From an uncultured Collinsella sp. (GTDB taxonomy: Bacteria > Actinomycetota > Coriobacteriia > Coriobacteriales > Coriobacteriaceae), in the NCBI GenBank assembly GCA_958436995.1, contig CAUBMI010000019.1:1-32630 (forward strand): a DNA stretch of 32,630 bases, read 5' to 3'. Position numbers and translations under genes: made by a program. The notes under the pieces are model-generated. The model saw only the letters and a program-made list of their open reading frames with translations. It had not been told where the DNA came from and made no database searches. Positions 16,008 through 24,061 of the stretch are shown here, piece by piece (the stretch's first letter is position 1; each line of letters begins with the position of its first letter).

Positions 16008-16777
16008 CGGCGCCCGCATCCGCGCCGGCGCTGCGCATCTTCGCCGGCACCACCGAGGGCCGCCTTCTGTGCGAATGGGCGGGCGGGGCGGGCATCCCCG
16101 CCCGTGCCTACGCGGCAACCGAGTACGGAGGCGAACTTTTGGGCGAGCTTCCGGGCATCGAGGTGCATGCGGGCAGGCTCGACGAGGCCGACATGGAGCG
16201 CGAGCTTTCCGGCGCGCGCATCGTCGTCGACGCCACGCACCCCTTCGCTACGCTCGCAAGCGGCAACATCCGGGCCGCTTCGCTCGCCGTGGGTGTACGA
16301 TGCCTGCGCCTTGCGCGCCCGGTCGAGGCGCTGCCCAAAGGCGTCGTGTCGGTCGCGTCGATCGCCTGCGCGGCGCGCTTTCTCTCCGAGAACCCGGGTC
16401 GCGCGCTTCTCACGACGGGGAGCAAGGAGCTTGCTCCCTACACGAGCGTCGCCGATTTCGCGGAGCGCTTCTTCGTGCGTGTGCTCCCGCTGCCCGGTGC
16501 TATAACGAAGTGCATCGACGCGGGGTTTTCGCCGTCGCACGTCATCGGCATGCAGGGGCCCTTCACCCGCGAGCTCAACGAGGCGATGCTTCGGCAGGTG
16601 GGCGCCCAGTGGCTTGTGACCAAGGACTCGGGAACCGTAGGCGGCACGGCCGAGAAGATCGCCTCCGCGCGCGACGTGGGAGCGCGCTGCATCGTGGTCG
16701 CCCGTCCCGCCGAGGGAGGCGGGGCCCTTTCGCTTCGGGAAGTGGAAGACGCGCTCTTACGGGAGTTCGCGCGCTAG
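16004..16777 (+). CDS. cbiJ: Cobalt-precorrin-6A reductase
   Basis: NAD(P)H-dependent reduction of cobalt-precorrin-6A to 6B. The 257-residue protein begins LRIFAGTTEGRLLCEWAGG, a CbiJ/CobK-type dinucleotide loop, and continues with VVDATHPFATLASGNIRAA, LLTTGSKELAPY, RVLPLPGAITKCIDAGF, IGMQGPFTRELNEAMLRQ and LVTKDSGTVGGTAEKI, all family hallmarks. The GTG at 16004 overlaps the cbiC stop (GTGA). It is the last gene of the operon; the stop at 16775-16777 is followed by the transposase remnant. No clear U-tailed terminator is visible after it, although GGCGCTC (16777-16783) and GAGCGCC (16817-16823) can pair. Confidence 0.94.
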   Translation: MTAPASAPALRIFAGTTEGRLLCEWAGGAGIPARAYAATEYGGELLGELPGIEVHAGRLDEADMERELSGARIVVDATHPFATLASGNIRAASLAVGVRCLRLARPVEALPKGVVSVASIACAARFLSENPGRALLTTGSKELAPYTSVADFAERFFVRVLPLPGAITKCIDAGFSPSHVIGMQGPFTRELNEAMLRQVGAQWLVTKDSGTVGGTAEKIASARDVGARCIVVARPAEGGGALSLREVEDALLREFAR

Positions 16778-16814
16778 GCGCTCGCCGCGCCTGCGCGCCC
16801 TCTCGCCCGCGAGG

Positions 16815-16901
16815 AGGAGCGCCCCGAGCAAGCTCGACCCGTACAAGCCCGTCATCCATCAATAGCTCGAGGACGACGCCCAGAACTGGCGCAAACAGCC
16901 C
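16815..16901 (+). pseudogene. Degenerate IS21-family transposase (IstA) fragment
   Basis: Translated from 16827, this stretch reads SKLDPYKPVIHQ, an in-frame TAG (16863-16865), then LEDDAQNWRKQ. From memory this is the SKLDPYK...LEED..RKQRHT block of IS21-type IstA (Mu-like) transposases. The TAG sits where a Trp would be expected, so a single TGG to TAG change would explain it. Similarity stops after RKQ (about 16898). There is no start codon and no second IS gene, so this is a short relic. It sits exactly between the B12 operon and the different-looking chromosome to its right. The family call is recognition, not a search result. Confidence 0.6.
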
Positions 16902-16907
16902 TTCAAT

Positions 16908-16976
16908 AAGTTGCGGTGAAATAGTGTCTGTTTTTGCTGCTAGATAGCATATTCAGTCCCTAATTCACCGCAACTT
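16908..16976. repeat. 13-bp perfect inverted repeat with 43-nt spacer
   Basis: AAGTTGCGGTGAA (16908-16920) is the exact reverse complement of TTCACCGCAACTT (16964-16976). The spacer is A+T-rich, unlike its surroundings, and holds a minor TGCT/AGCA hairpin. No U-run follows on either strand, so a simple terminator is unlikely, although it could still stop or slow transcription from both sides. Size and layout fit a small dispersed palindromic repeat or a short mobile-element relic. It lies at the compositional boundary, next to the IstA fragment. Confidence 0.7.
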
Positions 16977-16978
16977 GT

Positions 16979-17020
16979 TGGTGGTGGCTTACTGGTAGCT
17001 GGTGGTGGCTTACTGGTAGC
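16979..17020. repeat. 21-bp tandem duplication across the permease stop codon
   Basis: The 21-bp unit at 16979-16999 (begins TGGTGGTGGCTTACTGGTAG) is repeated exactly at 17000-17020. On the minus strand each copy contains a TAC CAG TAA triplet series, that is Tyr-Gln-stop, so the permease gene ends at the first TAA and a second in-frame TAA follows 21 nt later. The unit is seven codons long, so loss of the first stop would add only seven residues. Confidence 0.85.
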
Positions 17021-18224
17021 GTAGGCACTCCACCGGGTTGAGCTTTGCCGCGCGGCGAGCGGGGTAGAAGCCAAAGATTACGCCGATGCCGACGGAGACG
17101 CCGAAGGCCAGCAGCACCGTGGCGATTGAAAAGCTCGGTGTGATCTGCCCACTGGCACCGAGCTCGTTGAGAACCCCTGATCCTGCGGCAAACACCGCGA
17201 GGCCCCAGGCCAGCAGATAGCCAATCAGGACACCCAGCAGGCCACCGGTGACGCACAGCGCCGAGGACTCGGCCAAAAACTGCGCGGTGATATCGCGACG
17301 ACTGGCGCCCAGGGCACGGCGAATACCGATCTCGCGGATGCGCTCAGTCACGTTGGTGAGCATCATATTCATAATGCCGATTCCGCCGACAAGCAGTGAG
17401 ATACTGGCGACAGCGCCCATGATGAGCGAGAAGGCGCCCATAAACGAGTTGAGTGCATCGATGGCGCTTTTCATGGAGGTCGCCGATACGCTGTCGTACT
17501 CATCATCCTCCGAGATGCCCTTCATCGCTCGCACCTTAGACTCGATGGTCTTGCAGAGCTCGTCCATGTCTGTGCCCTCGGCGGCAAGTGCCGTCACGCT
17601 GGGGAATGAAGGATTCTCGTCGCCAAACAGGCCGGAGATGGTTTCGCGTGGCATATACAGCGTGAGCGAGCCCATGGAGTCGCTGCCGCCATCAATCACG
17701 CCTACAATCTGCACCTCGCCGTTGGACACCTTGATGGTTTTCCCCAGCGCATCCTGTTCGTTGCCGTAAAGCTGATCGGCGCCGCCGCGGCTGATGAGCG
17801 CCACGCGCGAGCCTGATTGAGACTCTGCCTGTGAATAGACACGTCCTGCAACGAGCTTGCTGGCACCCACGGCGTCGAGCATGTCGCTGTCGACACCCTG
17901 TGCCATGACGGTATAGCTTTTATCGCCAGACTTGTACTCGGTATACGCGCTGTCGACAATCCCGATCTGCTCTATCTGCGGCACCAGTTTTTGAAGCTTC
18001 TGGACGTCAGAATCAGTGAGTTCTTGGGACGAATAGATCTGCACCATGCGGGCTGCATTGAGCCCCAAGCTGTTGACCAGGCTGTTTTGTATGCCGCCGA
18101 TGAGCGAAGTCATGGCGATGACCGATGCGATGCCGATGACAATGCCCAGGATGGTGAGCAGGCTGCGCCCCTTGTTGGCCTCGAGCGAGTGAAGTGCTTC
18201 CTGGATGAGATCGCGGGCGCTCAT
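17010..18224 (-). CDS. MacB-like ABC transporter permease
   Basis: A 404-residue FtsX/MacB-type permease. It has an N-terminal membrane segment (SLLTILGIVIGIASVIAMTS) and a large extracytoplasmic MacB core domain (about residues 45-260). Three further membrane segments follow near the C-terminus. The family's cytoplasmic loop NVTERIREIGIRRALGASRR is present. It ends GFYPARRAAKLNPVECLRYQ, typical of this family. The ATG overlaps the stop of the ATPase gene upstream (ATGA), so the two are made together. With the adaptor it should form a MacAB-type efflux or export system; in an organism without an outer membrane, antimicrobial peptides, lipids or peptides are likely substrates (inference). Confidence 0.88.
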   Translation of the reverse strand: MSARDLIQEALHSLEANKGRSLLTILGIVIGIASVIAMTSLIGGIQNSLVNSLGLNAARMVQIYSSQELTDSDVQKLQKLVPQIEQIGIVDSAYTEYKSGDKSYTVMAQGVDSDMLDAVGASKLVAGRVYSQAESQSGSRVALISRGGADQLYGNEQDALGKTIKVSNGEVQIVGVIDGGSDSMGSLTLYMPRETISGLFGDENPSFPSVTALAAEGTDMDELCKTIESKVRAMKGISEDDEYDSVSATSMKSAIDALNSFMGAFSLIMGAVASISLLVGGIGIMNMMLTNVTERIREIGIRRALGASRRDITAQFLAESSALCVTGGLLGVLIGYLLAWGLAVFAAGSGVLNELGASGQITPSFSIATVLLAFGVSVGIGVIFGFYPARRAAKLNPVECLRYQ

Positions 18225-18994
18225 GCCACCACTCCTTTCGGCGGGTTGGCGGAGGCGGAAATCATGGGCAGGCTATCTACGGCGCTGCGCAGGGTCCGCG
18301 GTGTATGTGGAATATACGCGCCGTCGTGTATACGACCGTCGCGGATGGTCATGGCACGGTCGGCCTCGGCGGCAATGCCGGGGTCGTGTGTGATAAGCAC
18401 GATGGTTTTGCCACGCTCCTGGAGCTTATGGAAGGTCTCCATCACAAGCGCTCCGGTTGCGGAGTCCAGGTTTCCCGTCGGCTCGTCAGCCAAAATGATG
18501 GGCGGATCGTTGACGAGGGCGCGTGCGATGGCGACACGCTGCATCTGGCCGCCCGAGAGCTCGGATATGCGGTGGTCCCAATGGTCGACGGGCAGCGTGA
18601 CGGCCTGCAGCGCGTGCACGGCGCGCATTTCGCGCTGGCTACGGGGTACGTTGGTGTAGGCCAGCGGCAGCATGACGTTTTCGATAACCGACAGGCGCGG
18701 CAGCAGGTTGAAGCTCTGAAAGACAAAGCCAATGCTCAGGGCGCGAACTTCGGTGAGCTCGTCATCGTCAAGCTCGGCCACGTTGAGCCCTTGCAGGTAG
18801 TAGTCGCCCGCCGTCGGCTTATCCAGGCAGCCTAGGATGTTCATGAGCGTCGACTTGCCCGAGCCCGAGGGGCCGGTAATGGCGACGAACTCGCCGGGAT
18901 CTACCGCTAGGCTCACGTTGTGCAAGATGTGGGCGCAACCCGCTTCGCTCTCAAAAATGCGGTGCACGTTGCGGATGTCGATGACGGGACGCAT
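18221..18994 (-). CDS. MacB/LolD-type ABC transporter ATP-binding protein
   Basis: A 257-residue ATPase. Walker A is ITGPSGSGKSTLMNILG, the Q-loop region is FVFQSFNLLPRLSVIENV, the signature is ISELSGGQMQRVAIARAL, Walker B is PPIILADEPTGNLDS and the switch His is in LITHDP. SGGQMQRVAIARALVNDP and ADEPTGNLDS are the usual signatures of the LolD/MacB branch. The C-terminal 35 residues extend beyond the nucleotide-binding fold. The start overlaps the adaptor stop by one base and its own stop overlaps the permease start (ATGA), so the three genes are one unit. Substrate unknown. Confidence 0.92.
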   Translation of the reverse strand: MRPVIDIRNVHRIFESEAGCAHILHNVSLAVDPGEFVAITGPSGSGKSTLMNILGCLDKPTAGDYYLQGLNVAELDDDELTEVRALSIGFVFQSFNLLPRLSVIENVMLPLAYTNVPRSQREMRAVHALQAVTLPVDHWDHRISELSGGQMQRVAIARALVNDPPIILADEPTGNLDSATGALVMETFHKLQERGKTIVLITHDPGIAAEADRAMTIRDGRIHDGAYIPHTPRTLRSAVDSLPMISASANPPKGVVA

Positions 18995-20430
18995 TACATA
19001 CCCTCGTCGGCAGACATACTGCCCGAATCCGCGCTGTAGCCGCCGTCAGCCGTTGCGCCCGCTCCGGTGTCCATGACGAGGGTGTCACCGTCGCGCAGTT
19101 TGGTTGTGGGCACGCCAGGATTGATTTCGTTGCCCTGGTCGTCGCGCTTGATCTGTGTCTTGCCGACTACGGCTTCGTTGTCGTTTTGCGTCACGACGGT
19201 CACCTTCACGCGGCGCGTCTTCTTGCCTTCCGAATCGGTGGCCAGATTGACGTAATAGTGCTCGCCATCTTCGGTCATCAGCGCCATGGTCGGCACCATA
19301 ACCACGTCGTCGAGCTTCTCGGTCACTACCGAGACCTCGGCAGTCATACCCGGCTTAAGGCGACTGTCGGGTGCTTCGATGAGGATGTCGACGTTAAAGG
19401 TCACGCTGCCGCCGCTATCGGAGCCGGAGTCAGAGTTTGCCACCGAGGCGATAGCCGTGACGGTGCCCTGGCGCACGATATCGGGAAACGCGGGATAGGT
19501 CACGTTGGCGCTTTGGCCCACGGCAATTTTGGCGATATCCTTTTCGCCCACCTGAACCGTCACCTTCATCTTGGACAGGTCGGCGATCTGCATGCACTGC
19601 TTGCCGCCGCTCGTATCGCTTTCGCCCATGATCATTCCGCCTGTTACCGTGGCGCCGACCTTGGCGTTGAGCTCCACGATGCTGCCCGAGCTCGGGGCCG
19701 TGACCGTACGGCTGGCGGCCTTGGCGTTCGCCTGATCGAGGTTTGCCTGGGCCGATGCGAGGCTGCGCTGCGCGGCCGATACAGCGTTCGTGTCCGCTGA
19801 TGCGGCGGAGATGCCAGCCGCTGCGGAAGCTCCATCGACGTCCGTCGTTGGGGTGGCCTGCGCGGCAGCTGCGGCTTTCTGCGCGTTGGCGAGGTCTTCC
19901 TGAGCGGCTGCTACTGCACGCTGCGCCTCGGCAACGTTGCGATCGAGCTCGTCGTTTTTAATGGTCATGAGCACGTCGCCCTCGTTGACGGATTGGCCTG
20001 CCTGCACGTTGATCGAATCGACCGTGCCGTCGACAGAAGGGGAGACCACTGAGGACGAAATGGGTTTGAGCTGGCCTTTCGCCTCGACCGTTGTGGTAAA
20101 CGTGCCCTCGGTCACCATGTCGGTCACAGGCCCGCTAGCGCCCTGCGGCTGCGCATTGATAACTAGGGTTGCGACAATTGCAATGAGCGCGATGACACCC
20201 ACGATGCCGGCGGCAATGCCGCGTCGAATCAGCTTTTTGCGTCGACGTTCGGCACGCTTTGCCTTGAGCTTTGCATAGGCTTCTTCATCGGAGATATCGG
20301 TCGAATCGTCGAGACTCGTTTGGGGCTGCTTGGTGTCTGCAGCGCTGATAATCGGCAGGGTCTCGGTGGCATCTTGGGGCATGCGATCGGAATCGTCAGG
20401 ACCCGGATTGATCGTGGGGACCTTGGACAT
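18994..20430 (-). CDS. MacA-like membrane-fusion (adaptor) subunit of the ABC exporter
   Basis: A 478-residue HlyD/MacA-type adaptor. Residues 1 to about 68 are cytoplasmic, rich in Asp/Thr and then Lys/Arg. One membrane anchor follows at about 69-92 (AAGIVGVIALIAIVATLVIN). Next come a lipoyl-like half (VSPSVDGTVDSINVQAGQSV), an Ala/Gln-rich coiled-coil hairpin (about 160-235), the second lipoyl half (VTAPSSGSIVELNAKVGATV) and beta-barrel domains. A Gly/Ser-rich tail ends the protein. A good AAAGGAGA site precedes the ATG. It is the first gene of the three-gene exporter unit. Confidence 0.88.
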   Translation of the reverse strand: MSKVPTINPGPDDSDRMPQDATETLPIISAADTKQPQTSLDDSTDISDEEAYAKLKAKRAERRRKKLIRRGIAAGIVGVIALIAIVATLVINAQPQGASGPVTDMVTEGTFTTTVEAKGQLKPISSSVVSPSVDGTVDSINVQAGQSVNEGDVLMTIKNDELDRNVAEAQRAVAAAQEDLANAQKAAAAAQATPTTDVDGASAAAGISAASADTNAVSAAQRSLASAQANLDQANAKAASRTVTAPSSGSIVELNAKVGATVTGGMIMGESDTSGGKQCMQIADLSKMKVTVQVGEKDIAKIAVGQSANVTYPAFPDIVRQGTVTAIASVANSDSGSDSGGSVTFNVDILIEAPDSRLKPGMTAEVSVVTEKLDDVVMVPTMALMTEDGEHYYVNLATDSEGKKTRRVKVTVVTQNDNEAVVGKTQIKRDDQGNEINPGVPTTKLRDGDTLVMDTGAGATADGGYSADSGSMSADEGM

Positions 20431-20464
20431 AGCGTCTCCTTTATCGATATGGCTCCGATAAGTA

Positions 20465-20494
20465 TATACGCCCGTCGCGATAGGCGGGCGTATA
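20465..20494 (-). terminator. Hairpin between the L,D-transpeptidase gene and the exporter operon
   Basis: TATACGCCCG (20465-20474) and CGGGCGTATA (20485-20494) form a 10-bp stem with a 10-nt loop. It lies after the transpeptidase stop and about 35 nt before the adaptor start on the minus strand. The U-tail is weak (TATACTT), so it could be a terminator for the upstream gene or a 5'-leader structure for the exporter. The rest of 20431-20562 shows nothing else. Confidence 0.45.
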
Positions 20495-20562
20495 GAAGTT
20501 GCGGATGACGGTACTGTAAGTTTTGTCGCCGTGCTGTTTACTTGTTGTAGACGTTAGCTGCG

Positions 20563-22278
20563 TTACGAGTGCACGACCACGCAGAGGCCGACTTTGATGC
20601 GCTCGTGGAGCGACTTGGCATCGGCCAGACGCAGGTTGATACAACCGTGGCTACCGCACCACTTGTACGATTCGGCGTTATCGAAACTCGAATCGTTTTG
20701 CCAGGTGGCGTCGTGGAATCCGACCATATTGCCCTCAAACGGCATCCAGTAGCTAACCGGGCTCTCGTATTTGGGCTTGCCGGTCTCGGGGTCCTTGGCA
20801 CCGATGAGTTTGCTGGCGCCATCGTTGCTGTTGATCTGCCATACGCCCTCGGGGGTGGCGTCTTCGCCCGGTTTGCCGGAAATAAAGTTGGCCTCCCACA
20901 CAATATTGCCGCTCTCGTCGTAGTAGCGCGCGTGCTGCTCGGACAGATCGACATCGACGTATGCCTTCCAGTCAGGCTCTCCCTTTGCGGTAAAGGTGTC
21001 GGCCTTCTGGGAGTACTTGATATCGATTTCGCCGGTCTGCTTGTTGTTAATGGCGTCTTCGACCTGCTTGGCGAGCGAGGTACTGTCGATGAACCAACCA
21101 AAGTCGCCGCCTTCGACGGCGCACTGCTTGCCATCGGCGCGCGTCCACCAGCGAGTGGAGCCCACGGTATTAAAGCCGTTGGCGAGCTCGGCTGCCCAGC
21201 TGCTGATCTGCGACGTATCGAGCGTGGGGTTGGCCGGATCGGCAAAGCTGATCCACTGCAACACGGAGCTGCCATCAACCTTGCCGGCATCCTCGCCGTT
21301 GAGCTTGAGGGTCACGTTGACGCCCAAGAAGTTGTTGGCGGCATCGCATGCGGCCTGAATCTGATCATCGGTCAGCGTTCCATTGAGCGGCTCATAGGCA
21401 TCGTTGCCGAGCTTGGAAAGATCTACGGTCTCGGCCAGCGAGGCAAGCTCGAGCTCGGCATACTTAATGACATGCTCGCGGTTGAGTTTTTCGTTGGAGC
21501 GCGCCTTCTCGACGGTAAACTTGCCGGCCTGCTCGTCATAGGAGCTATTGGCCTCGAACGCGCCCGAACGCCCCTCGTTAAACTCGTCGATGGCGGCGCC
21601 CAGATCCTTCTCAAACTGCTTTTGGTCAAAGGTGTCGGAGAGCATGGACAGGTCGACGTCTTGATCAAGATCGACTTCGTTGGAGCTAGCGGTTGTTTTG
21701 GTCTTGCCGCTTAAGGATTCTACAAGGCGAACCGGCCATACAATGGCTTCGTTGCGGCTGATAATCTCTTTTGCGGCAGCTTCGCCGTCGACAATGGGCT
21801 CATCGGACTCGGGCTGATAGGTCCAGCTAAAATCATCGCCTGTCACGGTGAGCTTATAGTGCTTCCAAGCCGAGTTGACCTTGGTGGCGGCAGACGAAGC
21901 GTTGGAGAACGAGACATCGACGCCGGCGATAGTGGTGTTGGGGTAGGCTACCTGCGAAAACGCTACAACGCCTACGATATAGACAATGACGATAAGACCC
22001 AGAACGACAAAGAGCGTCGTCTTTTTGCCCGACTTATTGTTCTCGGTGGGTTTGCGTGCTGGGCCGCGATCGCCTCGAGCGTGCGTGGGGGGCTGCTTGG
22101 GCGCATTGCCATTTGCCTGGCGCTGCTGATGCTGCTTGTTCGGACGTTGGGAAACGTTTGCCGCACCTCGCTGCTGACCGCGGCTCGGCGCGATAGGACG
22201 CGGCGACTGAACGCCGCCGGTGTGCCTGCTCGGCTGCTGCGGATCGGGAATCAGTTGAGTTCGATCGTTTTGCGACAT
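20563..22278 (-). CDS. Membrane-anchored L,D-transpeptidase (YkuD) with PG-binding-like domain
   Basis: Cross-links peptidoglycan through 3-3 (L,D) bonds or attaches proteins to it; acts outside the membrane. The 571-residue protein has a cytoplasmic Gln/Pro/Arg-rich tail (about 1-85) and a single membrane segment (FVVLGLIVIVYIVGVVAFSQ). A long extracytoplasmic region of the PG_binding_4/VanW-like type begins at TTIAGVDVSFSNAS. The C-terminal YkuD domain carries the catalytic motif CGSHGCINLRLADA, in which the Cys of HGC is the nucleophile. I prefer the ATG at 22278 over the one at 22287, because the GAAGGA ribosome site lies directly against the latter. It is a single-gene unit on the minus strand. 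Confidence 0.88.
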   Translation of the reverse strand: MSQNDRTQLIPDPQQPSRHTGGVQSPRPIAPSRGQQRGAANVSQRPNKQHQQRQANGNAPKQPPTHARGDRGPARKPTENNKSGKKTTLFVVLGLIVIVYIVGVVAFSQVAYPNTTIAGVDVSFSNASSAATKVNSAWKHYKLTVTGDDFSWTYQPESDEPIVDGEAAAKEIISRNEAIVWPVRLVESLSGKTKTTASSNEVDLDQDVDLSMLSDTFDQKQFEKDLGAAIDEFNEGRSGAFEANSSYDEQAGKFTVEKARSNEKLNREHVIKYAELELASLAETVDLSKLGNDAYEPLNGTLTDDQIQAACDAANNFLGVNVTLKLNGEDAGKVDGSSVLQWISFADPANPTLDTSQISSWAAELANGFNTVGSTRWWTRADGKQCAVEGGDFGWFIDSTSLAKQVEDAINNKQTGEIDIKYSQKADTFTAKGEPDWKAYVDVDLSEQHARYYDESGNIVWEANFISGKPGEDATPEGVWQINSNDGASKLIGAKDPETGKPKYESPVSYWMPFEGNMVGFHDATWQNDSSFDNAESYKWCGSHGCINLRLADAKSLHERIKVGLCVVVHS

Positions 22279-22387
22279 CGTATGCATATCCTTCGGATTT
22301 CGCCTTGCGGCTCATCGTGTTTTTACTGGGCTTGCATTATAGCGATTACCCAGTTGTTTGTGGTATGGAAACGGTGGCATTCAAAAG

Positions 22388-22409
22388 AGGTGGGACATTT
22401 GTCCCACCT
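22388..22409 (-). terminator. Rho-independent terminator of sdaA
   Basis: AGGTGGGACA (22388-22397) and TGTCCCACCT (22400-22409) form a perfect 10-bp stem with a very tight loop. On the minus strand it is followed by CTTTTG. It lies about 20 nt after the L-serine dehydratase stop. The sequence TTTGTCCCACC recurs in another intergenic hairpin at 27427-27437. Confidence 0.75.
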
Positions 22410-22427
22410 TCGAGTCTTTCTTTGTCG

Positions 22428-24035
22428 CTATCCGCGCACACCGCATTTTGCACAGGCCGAAAGTGCGGCCGGAGCCTGCGCGATGCCACCCTTTGCCGTC
22501 TCGCGCAGCGTGGCCGGCAACGCGTGGCCCACGGAGAGCATGACGTGCGCCATCTGGTCAAACGGCACCAGGCTCTTGATACCGGCAAGTGCAAGCTGCG
22601 CCGAGCTAAATGCCGCGGCCACGCCGATGGCATTGCGGTTTTGGCACGGCACCTCCACGAGGCCGCCCACCGGGTCGCAGACCAGGCCCAGCAGGTTGCT
22701 CAGGGCGATGGAGCTGGCGTCGAGTGCCTGCTCAGGCGTGCCTCCGAGCATCTGCACCAGCGCGGCGGCGGCCATGGCGGCCGCGCTTCCCACCTCGGCT
22801 TGGCATCCGCCCTCGGCGCCGGCGACGCAGGCGCTCGTGGTGAGGTTGAGGCCGATGGCGGCGGCGCAGTAGAGGGCGTCCATGACTTGCTCATCGTCCA
22901 GTTGCAGATGGTCGGCGAGCGCCAGCACGCAGCCGGGCACGACGCCTGCGGAGCCGGCCGTGGGGGCGGCGACGATCACTCCCATTGTGGCGGAGCGCTC
23001 AAGGACAGCCATGGCGCGGGCCACGGCATCGGTCTGGACGGCGCCCATCAGGCTTACGCTCAAGTCGTTGCGGCCGGTGGCATCAACGAGCTTGGCCTCG
23101 CCGCCGATAAGCCCGCCGAGCGAGCGCTGAGGATTGGCGATGGGGGCCGTGGTCTCCTCGCGCATGACGTCGAGCACGCGGCGCATGGCGGCGACGGCGT
23201 GGGCCTCGCCGGTCAGGCGCGCCTCGCGCAGGGCCATGACGGCGCCGATGCTGAGTCCCCGTTCCTCGCACGCATCGAGCAGCTGCTCGCCGTCGTCGAA
23301 GATTTCCTTTGCTGAGACGCCGGGGGAGAGCGACGAGGCAGAACCGGGGAGCTCGATAAAGGTCGCGTAATCGACATTGTCGAGCTTGCGCAGCATCGGG
23401 ACGACGGTGTCGTCGGGTGCGCCGTCGGTCTCAAAGACGGAGTAGGCCTGGCCGCCCACCTCGGTGCGGTAGGTGCGGCAGAAGGCGATGTTCACGTGTA
23501 CGTAGGCGAGCAGGTTCGTGAGCGCGGCGAGCACGCCGGGAACATCCTGGTGCGCCACGAAGAGCGTGGAGTACATGCCCGAGATGTCGACGCCGACGCC
23601 GTTAATGCGGCTGATGCGCATCTTGCCGCCGCCCAGGCTTTCACCGCGGACCTGTGCCGTGGCTCCCGTGTCGTCGACCATGTCGATGTCGACGGTGTTG
23701 GGGTGGATGGAGGCGTCGTCGCCCTTAATTTCAAAGTGATATTCGAGGCCCTGCTCGCGTGCGAGGTTGAAGGCCTGCTTGATGTTTTCATCATCGGTGT
23801 CGAGGCCTAGGATGCCCGCGACGAGTGCACGATCGGTGCCGTGGCCGCGGTAGGTGTGGGCAAAGGAGTTCCACAGGCCAAAGGTGACCTTGGTGATGCG
23901 GCCTTCCAACAGGCTGGCGGCAACTTGGGCGCAGCGCAGGGCGCCGGCGGTGTGCGATGAGCTGGGGCCGACCATGACGGGCCCCAAGATCTCGAATGCC
24001 GAGGTCGTAGCTAGTGTTTGCGGCTTGCCTGCCAT
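22428..24035 (-). CDS. sdaA: L-serine dehydratase, iron-sulfur type, single chain
   Basis: Deaminates L-serine to pyruvate and ammonia with an oxygen-sensitive [4Fe-4S] cluster. The 535-residue protein fuses the beta domain (ILGPVMVGPSSSHTAGALR, residues of about 10-30, then an ACT-like region) to the alpha domain. The alpha domain has the conserved VAAPTAGSAGVVPGC and TTSACVAGAEGGCQAEVGSA, followed by GLVCDPVGGLVEVPCQNRNA with the expected cluster cysteines. The start is the ATG at 24035, preceded by an AAAGGAGC site; a longer in-frame start at 24080 would include part of a structured repeat element. That element (24062-24182) lies in the 5' leader, about 27 nt from the start codon. Confidence 0.93.
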   Translation of the reverse strand: MAGKPQTLATTSAFEILGPVMVGPSSSHTAGALRCAQVAASLLEGRITKVTFGLWNSFAHTYRGHGTDRALVAGILGLDTDDENIKQAFNLAREQGLEYHFEIKGDDASIHPNTVDIDMVDDTGATAQVRGESLGGGKMRISRINGVGVDISGMYSTLFVAHQDVPGVLAALTNLLAYVHVNIAFCRTYRTEVGGQAYSVFETDGAPDDTVVPMLRKLDNVDYATFIELPGSASSLSPGVSAKEIFDDGEQLLDACEERGLSIGAVMALREARLTGEAHAVAAMRRVLDVMREETTAPIANPQRSLGGLIGGEAKLVDATGRNDLSVSLMGAVQTDAVARAMAVLERSATMGVIVAAPTAGSAGVVPGCVLALADHLQLDDEQVMDALYCAAAIGLNLTTSACVAGAEGGCQAEVGSAAAMAAAALVQMLGGTPEQALDASSIALSNLLGLVCDPVGGLVEVPCQNRNAIGVAAAFSSAQLALAGIKSLVPFDQMAHVMLSVGHALPATLRETAKGGIAQAPAALSACAKCGVRG

Positions 24036-24061
24036 GGCTGCTCCTTTAAATCTATCCCGTC

